NCBI GenBank assembly: GCA_963969395.1
Contig: OZ017796.1
Span: 47,916,243 to 47,980,242, forward strand
DNA: 64,000 nt
Reading direction: 5' to 3'
Origin: Pseudoscleropodium purum
Lineage: Eukaryota > Streptophyta > Bryopsida > Hypnales > Brachytheciaceae
Made by a program: the position numbers and the translations under genes. Under the pieces are notes generated by a model. That model saw only the letters and a program-made list of their open reading frames with translations, had not been told where the DNA came from and made no database searches. Positions within the stretch are counted from its first letter, which is position 1. The number at the start of each line of letters is the position of its first letter. Positions 11,918 to 24,408 of the stretch are shown here, piece after piece.

Positions 11918-14900
11918 ATGTGGGGTTCTGGAATCGGATGCAGTAGCATGCTTCGATGGACGATAAGACTGTTTGCCTGGAGAGTCAACCGTGTTTCCTC
12001 TTTGGGATCAGATGGCATTTCGAATTCAATCGTCGAGGGGTTGCCCGCGCATCCCTTGTACGCGCATCTAGCTGCAGCCCTGTATAGGTGGATCCGTGGA
12101 GGTCACTTTCCACGCAATTTGGCGCCCATTGCCGGAATCAACGAGGATGAGTCTTGGAAATCCCGCTTGGATGAGTGGACTGACAGAGTCGTTACTCAGG
12201 GCTCTGCTCTCCTTGAGGTGATTGACTCGCCACCCCGAGGTTTCACAAGCTGAGTTTCAGTCGAGTCAGGCAATTGAATGTTCTCTGGGCACCATCTGAT
12301 CCAAGTCGTCTAGCAATGATTGATTCTTTGCATCTGCCGTGTTACTCGATTCTTGATCCTTGTTGAAACTTTGCTGTGTGCAGTTGTTTCAAGGAATCGC
12401 GTTTCAGCTTAATGTGCAGGAGCCCTACTCTTCTCTTCTTAAAGGTGAGTCTCTGGCTTGCCCTACTCGTCATGGTTGCAGAGCTCCTGACCGGAAATAT
12501 CTTCAAGTTCCCAATTGAACTGTCGGGCGTATCAAGAGTGTAGAGGCGCTATGCGGATGGCTGCTGCTGCTGAAATGATGCTTTTTGACACGACACCGGG
12601 GACTTAAATGTGACTGCAGATGGACACAAAGTTGTGGAAGGTCGTTGTGCAACGGACTCATACAGGAGGTATGAGGCACTTGCACGTTATGCCGCCGCTG
12701 TTAACCTGGGCTTACATTTTCATTCTGAACTATCACACTGGGATTAGCACTATAGCGTGATTTTGATGTGGATATTCTGCATTCTGCAGCTTGCGCTATG
12801 GTGATTTGCTTTTAGTGAACGAGAGCTTTCTCCTCCAAATCAAGGTCTTGAACTTCACGCCCCTCGGACATTCCAACTCCTTCAAACATGCGTGGTTCAC
12901 TTGTGCTCTTTTCTTTCCATTTGAGCTACTGTCTCCCTCTAGTTCCTCACTACCGGAAAGTCGTGCGACCTCATTGTTCGAGAGGGCTGCTTTGGTTGCT
13001 CGCCTCGCTTTCTACTATGTTCGTATTGATTTAGAGGTCGAAGAGCAATGATAGTGTCATGTATTGTCGTATAGTGATCCGAAGACACACAAGATCTTGA
13101 ATTTGTGAAGATCACGAGGACTGCCCAATGAAGTTGGTAGTACGTGCTTGTGCTTTTTTACAGGAAGTTTGCTGGTATCCAACTTTCCAAGCCATGATCG
13201 AGGCAGAAGGTCTCCCTAAAGTTCTACCTGGAGTTGACTCCATCAGTGAAGGTAGTAGGTCCTACTAAACTTATCTAACCAACTCTTTAACGTCACTAGA
13301 AGCACTGATCTACTGTTTGACCGTACTGTACCTCTGTCATATTTGTAACGCAGTGTACCAGTACTCCGATGATGTATCCATCTGGAAATAACAAATGTTC
13401 CTCATTTACTTGATGACGGACTGCCAGGCAGTAGCATTCTGGAATAAGTCGTCATTTTCAGTTCTGTGAAGGAGGATGTCTCCAGTAAATATCGATGCCT
13501 TCTGTCTCTGTACGACCTGTTCATGGTCCTTGTGGCAGGCGTGAAGGTTTACAGAAAATTTTACACAGAGGCTAAGGAGCACGCAAATGGAGTCTTAGGT
13601 ATTCATGTGGTTCGCCCTGCGCAGAAAGATCCTGTTGACCTCTTATCTGACATCCTTAATGTGAGCCTCCTTCCCTCGTCTCTTTCAAACACTAAATCTG
13701 AGAGACTACCGACTGTCCTCTTGAATCTGAGATTATCTCCTTGTTCGAGCTTATAGATTATATGGACTCATTCTTTTTTTTGGGTGTGGTATATTTGTCT
13801 CACCCATGCTGGTGTTGCAGACTCTTGGAATAGATGGAGTAAGAGCCTTACTAGGCATGCGAACTACAATTGGTACTGCTAAAGAAGCGCTGCCACCCCC
13901 TATGTCACTCCTCATTGACTCATTCTCAGCCCTGCAAAATCCAGATGTAAGTTTTTGGTTATCTCGTATCATTCTCAGTCTTGATTCTTGCAAGTATTAA
14001 AACGAAAGGCACGTCAGAAGGCCGCAAGAATTCTTCGCTACTAAATCGTATTCATTTTGTACTTTACATCGGATTAGAAGAAATTTTCTCTCTTTAGCTT
14101 GAAGAAAACTCCATTTGGGTGCGGCATGTGGATCAGGCGATTGGAACAATTATGCTAGTGATCTTTCTCATTTCTCTTTAATACATGGCAGCAAAGTTTG
14201 TGCTGGTCAAGTTGAAAAGAGGAAATTAGGGAGGGTTGGAGGTTGCAGGCTGCCGGATAACTGTGGGGGCGCGAGCGCTTGCGAAGCATGCGCCACGGAG
14301 CCTCGATGGTTGGTGGGGAAGTGTGACTGGGACGGGTATGTCCTATTGACTGTCTTGGACGATACTATCAATACAATTCATGTGCATGTTGTCGCGTATA
14401 TCCATTTGTTGTATGCGTACCATCCTTTAAGTTGGTTTGTTCATTGTAAACGTTCTAATTTTAAAACTTTCAACACGTGCTCTCTTTTTGAATACGCGCA
14501 GAAGCTGAAAAGAACAAGCTCGCTGAGAGTACATTACATCACCTGATGACTCACGCAGTGTGGATGAATATTCATTTGGCTCCCATCCCTTTATTTGAGA
14601 TACGAGTTTCGGATGGCTATGGTGCACGCTGGCTGGCTGATGGGAGTCAGGTACTTCTCTTTGCGGCCATTCTGAAAGGATTCGGTTGTGCAAGAAGTTG
14701 ATAGGGAGCTAGAGGCATTGTAATACTGAGGCAAGCTCTCTTTGGTCAAGCCTTCTGGACAAGTCACTTGTATCGCTAAGATGGCTGTGATGATTTAGTG
14801 TCATGCATTCAAGTGCTATATGAATCAAGGACAAATATAGGCACTGACAGGTCTTGGTGTTGCCGGCTTACAGTTCCGCGGATTTCTAGAGCCTCCCATG

Positions 14901-14933
14901 GAGGAAGGATACATGAAGAAATGGAGGCACTGA
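11918..14933 (+). CDS. 11-exon gene, conserved-looking protein of unknown function (about 494 aa)
   Basis: Not recognised. Exons I assign: 11918-12217, 12384-12444, 12620-12668, 12790-13036, 13164-13258, 13462-13660, 13821-13946, 14098-14157, 14230-14335, 14502-14650 and 14841-14933. They join without a phase break to 495 codons including TGA. The protein starts MWGSGIG, has a helical SLFERAALVARLAFYY segment, a basic GARALAKHA segment, a DGYGARW segment and a C-terminal tail ending KKWRH. No transmembrane helix or catalytic motif is evident. Weak points: the donors after exons 4 and 5 begin GTC rather than GTA or GTG. The acceptor before exon 9 (AAATTAG) is purine-rich, and reading straight through it would meet an in-frame TAG at 14,227-14,229. 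The downstream neighbour SEC23 has the same orientation. Confidence 0.7.
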
Positions 14934-16606
14934 AGTTGGGCGTCCATGAGGCTGTAGTGTATGGTCAAAACTCAGGCATGCTTGCTCGTATTCTCCTGGT
15001 AGTTCATTTGTCGTTCGCAATGTGCAGTTACAGGGTCTCACACGCGTAGGGCCTTCTTGGAAATCCCATGTCAATGTGTAGTACATTTCTCCGATAATGG
15101 ACCTATCAGGAAATGATAAATGTTTCCCATTAACTTGAGGAGGAGCTGCCAGTATAATGGCATCATTTTGGTGTATTGTATGTTATTGGCCCAGGGGCTA
15201 GAATGGACTCCCGTCCTTCAATGAAAAAAGATCGACCGAGTTTGCTCGATGGCTCCAGATACGAGACTGGTATTGTGTGTTGTGTAAACATTGATATCAC
15301 AGAAATTTCTCGTGCCTGCTGTAACATGCTAAAACTGGTGCAGTAGATAGGAGAATGCACAGCATAGCGATGTACTCCGTATTACCCAAGAATTAAACAT
15401 GAGGACTCGGGGACGAGAATGTCAGCCGACGAGATCATGAAGACTTGAGGAAGAGGGAGGAAAAACCAAGGTTAGGAAGGCGACTGAAGCAGCCGGAGCC
15501 GAAAGCGAAGAGAAAGCAATTGCAAAGCATGCAGACACGAAACAGGGGTTTGGGAGGAGAGGAGAGGAGAGGGGATCCATTCTGAAAGGGTGGAGAGGAC
15601 TAATGAGTCAGTCCCCTTAGCTGTTTATTGCGTTGCATGGGATGCAGAAACAGCAGCAGCCGCACAGCTGTCAAGAGGGTATATATAACCAAATGGAGCC
15701 AGCCAGCATACAGGAATGCTTCTGCAGCAGTTCCTGGAAGGCGGCATGGCACGGTAGTGCACGGCCTGGATGGACGACACAGCAGCAGTCGCAACACGGT
15801 GGCTCCTTCCGTCGTCAAAAGCTGGCTGGCTGGCTGCCTGCCTTCCGAGATTTTCAGTCTATAATTTACGCTTCACCGTCAAGGTTGTCGACAGTAGTCC
15901 GGGTCCACTCGTGTAAGGTCTGACTCTCCCTCCGTCCCTCCTCCCGTCCCAGTAACTGAAGCCGGAACTCCTGAAGGTATTTGGCAAGCTGCCTGCGTGC
16001 GGCATACCGACCGACCTGGCATCTTCTCCCAGGGAATATTGATCCGCCTTTCGATCTTCCAGTTCTGATTGCTGCACTGAATTACTAAGTTAATACTATA
16101 ACTTATACTTTTAGAATACTGAGACGCTCTTAACAACTGGACTGGTGCCGAGATGGCCTCGCCCATAGACCAGTAACTTAACTCACAGAACAGAGGACTT
16201 GGTCCCCTCCTGACGCCCACGGTTAAGTGGGTGTTGGTTGCCTCAGTGGCCGCTCGCTGCTGTTTCTGCTTTGCTCTTCCCCGGCACTTACCTCACTTCA
16301 CTTAGTGTCGTCAGTTTGGTCCGCTGCTGCTGCTGCCGCCGCTGTCGTTTCCGTCTTTGTGTTTCTTTGCTGCTGCCTTTGGGGATTTTCAATTTGCCCT
16401 GGCCTCTCCCCGTCGCTTCCCTGCTCCTGTGTTGGTTGTGTCGCTTGACTGTGCGTTGTCGTACCCATCGTTGTCGTTGCGTTCTGGCGCTGTGAGCGCC
16501 CGCGCTTTCTCTGCTTGCTTGTATTAGCGTTGCGCCGCCCCCGCAACCCAGGGTTGTGTGGGTTCGGCCGCACGCGAGGCCCTCTCGTCGCCACGCGGGG
16601 GTGGCG
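14934..16606 (+). promoter_or_regulatory. Intergenic region and 5' leader of SEC23
   Basis: This holds the 3' end of the preceding gene and the upstream region of SEC23. A TATATAA string lies at about 15,680 and a pyrimidine- and GCTGCTGC-rich stretch at about 16,310-16,400, probably the leader. No additional gene is convincing; the open frames here lack protein-like composition. Confidence 0.4.
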
Positions 16607-19355
16607 ATGGCGGAATTTGCCGAGGAGGAGGCGGCCACGGGTGTGCGCATGCCGTGGAACGCGTGGCCGAGCACGAAAATAGAGGCGGCCAAGTGCGCCG
16701 TGCCCTTTGCGGCCATCGTGACTCCGTTACACGGCTGGGCCAACAAGCAGGCGCCGCCGGTGAACGTGCTGCCCTATCCTCCGCTTCGATGCAAGACGTG
16801 CCGCGCGGTGTTGAATCCCTTCTGTCGCGTGGATTTCGACGCCAAGATCTGGATCTGCCCCTTCTGCTACCAGCGCTGTCACTTCCCGTCGCATTATGCC
16901 TCCATCTCACCCATGAACCAGCCCGGCGAGCTCTACCCGCAATGCGCCAGCGTCGAGTACAAGATGTCCGGCGAGCGCGGATTGCCCCCCGTCTTCCTCT
17001 TCTTGCTGGATACGTGTTTGATCGAGGAGGAGCTAGGGTATGTGAAGACATCTCTCTCGCAGGCGCTCACGCTGGTGCCGGAGAATTCTTTGGTAGGTCT
17101 GATCACGTTTGGGGCCCAGGTGCAGGTTTACGAGCTAGGGTTTCCGGAGTGCCCCAAGTCGTATGTGTTTCGGGGCTCCAAGGATGTGACGAAGGAGCAA
17201 ATTCTGGAACAGCTGGGCCTTACCAATCGGGGGGCAGGGGGTTTGCAACGCGGAGTGCCTCCTCCACAGTCTGTAGGAGTGATTGCGGGCATTGGCGAGG
17301 GCATCTCGGCGTCCAGTGTCAATAGGTTTCTGCTGCCGGCATCGGACTGCGAATTCACGCTGAATACGCTGCTGGATGAGCTGCAGAAAGATGCGTGGCC
17401 GTTCCCGTCAGACCAACGGGCTGCTCGGTGCACGGGCACCGCTTTGATTGTGGCGGCAGGGCTTCTGGGAGCGTGCGTCCCTGGCACTGGAGCTCGAATT
17501 ATGGCGTTTGTGGGTGGGCCGTGCACCGTGGGATCCGGCACCATTGTTTCCAAGGAGCTTTCCGATCCCATTCGATCGCATAAAGATATCGATAAGGATG
17601 CTGTGCCGTTCTACCACAAGGCCGTCAAATTTTACGAAGGATTGGCGAAGCAGCTGGTGGTGCAGGGCCACGTCCTTGATCTCTTTGCTTGTGCTCTTGA
17701 TCAAGTGAGTGTCTCTCTGAGCTTTTCCAGCTTCAGGAATAGTTTGGTTTGAAACCGTGGCTTCAGGGTGTGGGGTTTCGAGAATTGGGGGCCTTCGCGT
17801 GCGTCGCTTCAGCTTGTCTACTTCCCGGATGTATCTGTTATCTTGCATCGCTTTCTTTCAAACGTTTCATTATCAATTCAAGGTCGTAACCATTGATTTA
17901 ATTCCACCGTTCCATCGGTGATCGCATGAAAACGCGGTGGTGTCTGAAGCGGGTGAATTCGTGGCATAGAGATGGTGATGGGTTGCAACTCTGGCTTCCG
18001 ATTGTTTACTTGTGGGAGATAGGATAGTTACCAAATGAAATGAAAATTGTAGATCGTGATTTATAGTTGCTGCCAGGACTTGCTGTGTGACGACTCTCCT
18101 CCCGTTGTGCACAATGCAGGTTGGGATCGCTGAGATGAAGGTGGCGATTGAGCGAACGGGCGGTTTAGTGGTGCTAGCTGAGAGTTTCGGCCATCCGGTC
18201 TTCAAGGACTCGTTTAAACGGGTGTTTGAGGCCGGCGATCATGCCCTTCAGCTGTCCTTCAATGGCATCTTTGAGGTCAGTTGCTCCAAGGAGATTAAGG
18301 TCCAGGGTGTCATCGGTCCTTGTGCCTCCCTGGAGAAGAAGGGCGTGGCTTGTTCTGACACCGTGATCGGCCAAGGTGGTACGAGCGCTTGGAAATTGAG
18401 TGGCTTGGATCGCAATACCACTCTGACTGTATTTTATGATATCAGCCCCACGTCCCAATCTGGACCCACAACTCCCATTGGGCAGCAATTTTTCCTTCAG
18501 TTTCTCACCTTCTATCAGCACCACGAAGGTGATATGCGGATTCGTGTTACCACTGTTACTCGGAGGTGGGTGGAAGCTGCCTCGAGCAGTGGCGTGGAGG
18601 AGCTCGTGGGCAACTTCGATCAAGAAGCCGCTGCTGTGGTCATGGCCCGTTTAGCTTCTCACAAAATGGAACTAGAAGACGGGTTTGATGCTACGCGATG
18701 GCTCGACCGCTCTCTCATTCGCTTAGCTTCTAAGTTTGGGGATTATCGAAAAGATGATCCGCATTCCTTCAACTTTGCTCCGAACATTGCGATATTCCCT
18801 CAGTTTATGTTCAATTTGCGACGGTCTCAGTTTGTTCAAGTTTTCAACAACAGCCCTGATGAAACCGCGTATTTTCGAATGGTGTTGTATCGGGAGACCG
18901 TCACCAACTCTTTAGTCATGATCCAACCCTCGCTCTTATCTTATTCTTTCAATTCACCGCCCGAACCTGCACTTCTGGATGTGGCATCCATTGCGGCTGA
19001 TCGAATCCTGCTGTTAGACGCGTACTTCAGTGTAGTTGTGTTTCATGGGATGACAATAGCGCAATGGAGGAATGCAGGCTATCACAAGCATCAAGAACAT
19101 GAAGCCTTTGCTCAGCTGCTGCAAGCACCGCAAGAGGATGCCCAGGGCATCATCAAGGAGAGGTTCCCTGTCCCAAGGTTAGTTGTGTGTGACCAACATG
19201 GGTCACAAGCTCGTTTTCTGCTTGCGAAATTAAATCCTTCCGCTACATATAACTCCGCCAATGGGCCTGCACCTGGAGGAGACATTATTTTTACTGATGA
19301 CGTTAGTTTGCAAGTGTTTATGGAGCACTTAAAGAGGCTGGCTGTGCAAAACTAG
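16607..19355 (+). CDS. Protein transport protein SEC23, COPII coat GTPase activator (777 aa)
   Basis: SEC23 pairs with SEC24 to form the inner COPII coat at ER exit sites and activates the GTPase SAR1. Two exons, 16607-17704 and 18120-19355, flank a GT-AG intron in phase 0 and give 777 residues, the usual size. The start is the first ATG giving MAEF, then a short acidic leader. A zinc finger has Cys62, Cys65, Cys84 and Cys87. The trunk begins with [12 protein letters not shown]; beta-sandwich and helical regions follow. The C-terminal gelsolin-like domain has [13 protein letters not shown]. Its Arg731 lies 46 residues from the end, like the known GAP arginine finger Arg722 of yeast Sec23 (768 aa). 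The gene looks intact and sits among other ordinary nuclear genes. Confidence 0.95.
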
Positions 19356-21384
19356 TTCCTAGGCTTCGACATTCTTTCATTTTGCTCCATCAACAACTGG
19401 GTGTGCTTTGGTGGATTCTAGCTGGTCAATAAATTGTGGCCTATGTACACTATCATGCTATGGGCCGTGTCAGTTCTCCATCGCTAGAGTGAATCGTGAA
19501 CAGGTGGTAACGGTCATTGTGGTGAGGTACCCCGTAACCAAATGGCGTCCGGGGGCGACATTGGGTCCGCCCCGTGGTTTTCTTCCATAGGCTTGGGCGT
19601 TGATTCAGGGTGCAGTATAGCAGGTACACTTACATCGTGGGATAGAGTTGTATATGTCACTTCGGATGTGATAATCTGCAGTGTAAAATGATATTTAGAG
19701 TAGGTGGCACTTTGGGCCCGATGATTAGAATAAGTATGCAGATAGTGAGATCTTATCTGTCAGTTAATTATTTCATGAAGCCATGAACACTGTAGTATGA
19801 GAGTGTTGAATCCCATAACTTCTCCTGATACCTATCTGTGGACTCGCTAGTTTTGGACTGACTGTACCACATACGTACTCCGTCGTTCATTCTAGAACTA
19901 TTCTAGACGAAACCATCTTCAATTTCAGGTTTGGTGTGTATACTGTAATGTATGTGTGCATTTTGTTTCTTTACATTGGCTGAGAAACATGGCAGCTTTC
20001 ACAGGTAACCAATGAGTACACAAATTTCCGTAATATGTCGGAAATCTTAATGTGAGGATTGTTTTTTGTGTCAGAACCACGTACTATCACTGCTGTCGCT
20101 CATGCGTGGGAACCACTGCCTCTGGGAAATAGCTTGTGATGGATACTGGATGCTATGATGCGTGGCTATTGTAAACAATTTTTTTCCTCTTTGCGCAAAT
20201 GAAGGATTACATTGCATGTTTGTACTAAGAAGCTGGCCATTATAAACTTCATGGAACTCGAAGAAGAAATAGGCAGGGTGATCGGAAGGAATAGGCTGAA
20301 ATCAGAATAAATTAGTCAACAGGATGCCACTCAGGAAAGGGTTGATTAAAAGTTAATGAGCATTCCTGCGATGTCGTCGTGTCAGAGCAGGGCTGGGGAC
20401 TTGAAGTAGTTGCAGGATTGGTGACGGTGGAGGCCAATTAGATGAATTCGAAGTGTGCTGCGTCGTCAGAAGGGAGGAACCTCGCCTAGTCCGACAACAG
20501 TAAGTAGGATCACAGTCTTAGGCCCATGAATGACTTGACGGTTGTATGGCGCGAACGGGTCCTTGGCTTGTATTTACATTAATCACATCATAATACGCCA
20601 CATGTGTCCCCAGTGACACTCAGCCGACGCTCTATGATCTTCAAATCTCCACACAGACGACGGTACACAGGTGTTAAATACCTCAGCCGTTTGCACAGCA
20701 CACAGAGACTCATCATTGGGCCATCATCACCCAAGTGTCGTCCCGATGTTCTGCTTGGCTGCCTTCCCTCCGCTTCATTGCCTTTCAAATCTTGACAACG
20801 TTTGAATGTCACGTCCTCGCCTCCCTGCGTAAGCAACTGTTCCCTGGCTCATGTAGTTCGTCGTCTTTTACCTGGTAGAGCTTGCACGGCGGCAACCGCG
20901 GTGGCATAGTTAATTCTTCCTGCATCCCTTGTAATGTAGTTCACATTCTACATGCGTTGCCACCCGAATTCTAGGTTTCAGTGGCTCTACCCTGTTCCTG
21001 TTGTCTGGTTTCAGGTTGATGTGCATAGTTGTGCGTTATGCCATCCTTCTCATAGTGTGCGAACCTTGTCATCGTATTTTCCCCTAATTTTTTGTGCCGG
21101 TGCGCTGTAAGACAGTGGCTCCTTGCTGGCTCTGTGGCTAAATCGTAGATGTATTCTGGAGCCCTGGGTAGATTCATATTCGTTGAAATTTTCTCCAGGC
21201 CTAAGAGAGTCAATTTCTTACTACTGAACTGAAAGTAGCTTGAGATCGTGGAGATCGCGATTCAACGGCGATTAGCTGAGCTAGAAGAATCGAGGCTTGG
21301 CCGCAGGTATAGTTATGACATGTCCATGGGCGGGGAGTGACGTGAAGTGTAGAGTTGAATTGATTAGACTTAGGGGCCAGAAAC
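19356..21384. other. Intergenic: SEC23 3' region and upstream region of the 466-aa gene
   Basis: Moderate GC, no protein-like frame. Short open frames at 20,588-20,836 and 20,971-21,213 (minus) lack coding character and neighbours. The part after 19,355 probably holds the SEC23 3' untranslated region. Nothing else is supported. Confidence 0.45.
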
Positions 21385-23091
21385 ATGAAGAAATACGCTA
21401 GACTGAGGTCCAGCTCCTCATTCACTGAGCAGTGTGAGCCGTGCGGTAGTAAACCCCCTGAAGTGCCCACCGCGGTCAACTTGGATGACGACTTCGGGAC
21501 TACTACAGCTCCAAAGTCGCAAAGTAGTGGCAGTGATAGTTCCACTTCCATGGACGGGACTGCCGTGCCTGCTAGCTCCAATATCGTCCAAGGGGAAGAA
21601 GTTCCTAAGTCGGCATCCCATAGAGTCTTAGCTGAAGCTTTGAAGAAGCTTAGCTCTCTGAGGGCGACGCAGCATGAGGACGAACCCGGACTGCCACGAA
21701 GTGTCAACAGTTCTCAATGGGAAGCGAGGAGTAATTTCATGATCGAAGTGGACGCTGACAGTAACGGGCCTGCCGGTAAGAGTTCCACTTTTTCTGGTTA
21801 GTAATGCCGCGACTACGGCCGACTCTTCATCAACCGGATTGCTTCTCATTGGTTTCTCACCTGGTCTAACACCCTACAGCTGGCCATAATAAGGATTTCA
21901 CATCTGGATCCAAGAGGGGCTGGAAGTATTGCTGGGAAGAATTGAATTACAATGCGAGCCAGACCTAGTTATAATGAGTGGCACGTGCGTGATTCAATTG
22001 TTGTATTTTGTGTTTGAATTTTGCGGAATTCAAGTGTAGTTTATAAAGTTTGCGAGATTGGGGATTTGATTCAATGTGCAGCTGGAAAGTGGCCGAGACG
22101 TTCAGCTCAGTCCGCTGGAGCTGCAGAGCTCGGAAGCATCCACCACAGTCGGACAAGAAGTAATGCGGGAGTAGCTGCTGCTGCAACAGCATTGGGATCC
22201 GTGGGGATGACAAGAACCGAGTCCTGCTGCACGCACACGACTCACTTCACCCACAGGAGAAGCTCTTCCATGCATGATATTGTTCTCAGTCAACCGGCTG
22301 CACGGCTCTCCCCCATGGCAACCATTCACACAGATCAACATCGTGGACGCGCGGCCAAGGGCGGCCTCATTCTCGTGCCGCCTGGTTACCGAGACGATGA
22401 AGAATCCGGGTGGTCGCCCCCCCAGCTACTACGATGTAGCACTGGTTGTTCTGCTGCTGCAGCAGCAGCAACAGCTCCACCTAGTCGACGGCTGCCCACC
22501 GATCCGCTGCAGCTGAGCTGCCACTTGTGGGAAGAAGGATCGGACATGCCACCAGGGACTCGGATATCCGCGGCGAATGCGAAGAGAGCCACCGGAGTGC
22601 AGTCTATGCGCTACGACCGGTGGCCAGGTGTTGGCCCCGCGGGCTGGACTGTGGGTGAGGGTGGCGGTGCTGGGAAGCTGGACCAGATGGCCACCTGGGA
22701 GGGGAGAGTCGAGTTGCAGAGCCAGTCCGTCCGGGAGGGCGCGGCGCAGGCGTCAGCCATAGCGGCGATGGCGCAGGCTTACGCGGAGAAATACGGGATA
22801 GCGCGGGCGGGGATGGATCTGGAGTGCATGTCGTGTGGGCGGGGGCGGGCGACCGGTGGGATCTTGGAGAGCAGCAGCCCCAGTCCCGGCAGCAGCTACG
22901 ACTCCTACTGCCGCTCATGTCGGCCGCCCGTGGTGCCCGCGCAAGCTTTGGCGTCGGCCGCGGCCGCGTCGTCCACGAATTCGAAGAAAGGAGGTGGAGC
23001 TGGAGGTTTGTCCCGGGGGATGATGCACTACTGCCGTAAGCTTCTCCTGCGCTTGGGCAAGAAACCGTCGCACAAATACACCCTCGTCTGA
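21385..23091 (+). CDS. Unrecognised Ser/Ala/Gly-rich protein, two exons (466 aa)
   Basis: Not recognised. Exon 1 is 21385-21775 (donor GTAAGA, phase 1) and exon 2 is 22082-23091 (acceptor AATGTGCAG). Together they give 467 codons including TGA. The N-terminal half is rich in Ser, Thr and acidic residues, with runs such as SSGSDSSTSMDG, typical of disordered phosphorylated protein. The middle carries Ala and Gly tracts (CAG/GCA-rich codons). A CMSCGRG motif and a nearby CRSC could form a small metal site. The C terminus is basic and compact, reading MMHYCRKLLLRLGKKPSHKYTLV-like over about 23 residues, and is the part most likely to be conserved. No signal peptide or membrane helix is seen. Confidence 0.6.
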
Positions 23092-24408
23092 CATTCAGAC
23101 CTACATACGTACTACTAACAGGCCAGATCTTTAGTATTCCGAATATAAGCTACTTTGGCCTGCAGCTGCCATGACTCTCTACCTCATGCACCCATGCATG
23201 CATGATCTCGATCTGCAATCGCCTTGAGTGATTGCCAATCATTGATCTAGTAATGGAAGAAGCAATCTGGCTTTTTTATTTATTAGTAGAATTATATAGA
23301 CCATCATCCGTTATTATCTGCCTGTACCATCGCTCCTCAAATCAGCGGTCAGGAGTTTTGCGGTGAGAGAATTAAATGGACTTATCATCCTAGCATTTAT
23401 TACTTCAATCTTTCAGGTATCGAGTTAGCAACATATTTCTGTAAGAGCCTGGCAGCCGAGACCCTAGGTTGGTAGAGCGCATTCGTCAGGAAGACATCGC
23501 GGTACACATTGTAGGGAAAACTTGAAGGTCAAAATTGATGGTGCAGCGTTGAGTTTCGACACGCATATGTGGCTGAAGGTCGGATCGCTCTGGCACAAAC
23601 ATTTTATGTAGTAAAAAGTGAGCTTAAAAAGAAACAAATGCGGCATAAGCCTTGTTTAGTTTAAGAAAGTGGTGGATGTAAAATCAAATTTTTTTGTTTT
23701 CAATTCAAGCTTGTTAGAAAATGCTCCTTACTCTGCCGCTCAAATTTTGTATTTCATCATGTTCCCTAGCTAATTTGGGATCTTTGATTACAATTATGAA
23801 TTCAGAATTTTTAAATTTTATCATGTGGCGAAGAAAAAATATGAGGGTTTTCAACCAGGGCAAAACATGGGGCGAAGGATACGTCAACCCTCCCTGGCCT
23901 GTTCACTCTATGGAAGAAAAGCGCTGTTTCTTGAATGATTGAGAATCTTTTCTACTCTAAGACCGGATGTACTTAGCACAATTTTCTAATGCCTTTCGCA
24001 GCACCGTCGTACAACTTCGTGCACTGAACACATACTGCAAAGGCTAGTCTAGCCAGATCATGCGACTTACACTGTTGCAAATAGCATGTACACATTGTAT
24101 GAATTCGGTGGTTTATAGAGACCGTCAGCCAGTATGAACGCACAAATCTTTGCCTTCCACTATTGACGTGTGTTTGCGAGTGCCTATTGTGCTGAACTGA
24201 ACTAAAATTAACATACTACCACAAATTTGCCGCAAACTGACATACTTGTCGTATGATTATCATACATTTTCGTATAAAAAGATGCAGGATATTACAAAAT
24301 CATTGCATATGTTTATCTCTAACGTGAAGCACGCAATGGAACAATCTCTAAAAAGACGAGGTGCGTCTTTCCTTTAGTCCCGGAGGAGATTGGGAGTGGT
24401 CATCATCA
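23092..24408. other. Intergenic between convergent genes
   Basis: AT content rises. The segment holds the 3' regions of the 466-aa gene (+) and the H1-like gene (-). A string resembling a tRNA D-arm occurs at about 23,468-23,486, but the rest of a tRNA is missing. No other gene is supported. Confidence 0.5.

Noticed and set aside
20588..21213. Minus-strand frames of 80-82 codons
   Set aside because: No coding signature, no splice partners and no recognisable domain.
23455..23530. tRNA-like string GGTTGGTAGAGCGCATTCG
   Set aside because: Resembles a D-arm and A box, but there is no T-arm/B box (GGTTCGA type) and no closing acceptor stem downstream. At most a tRNA-derived scrap.
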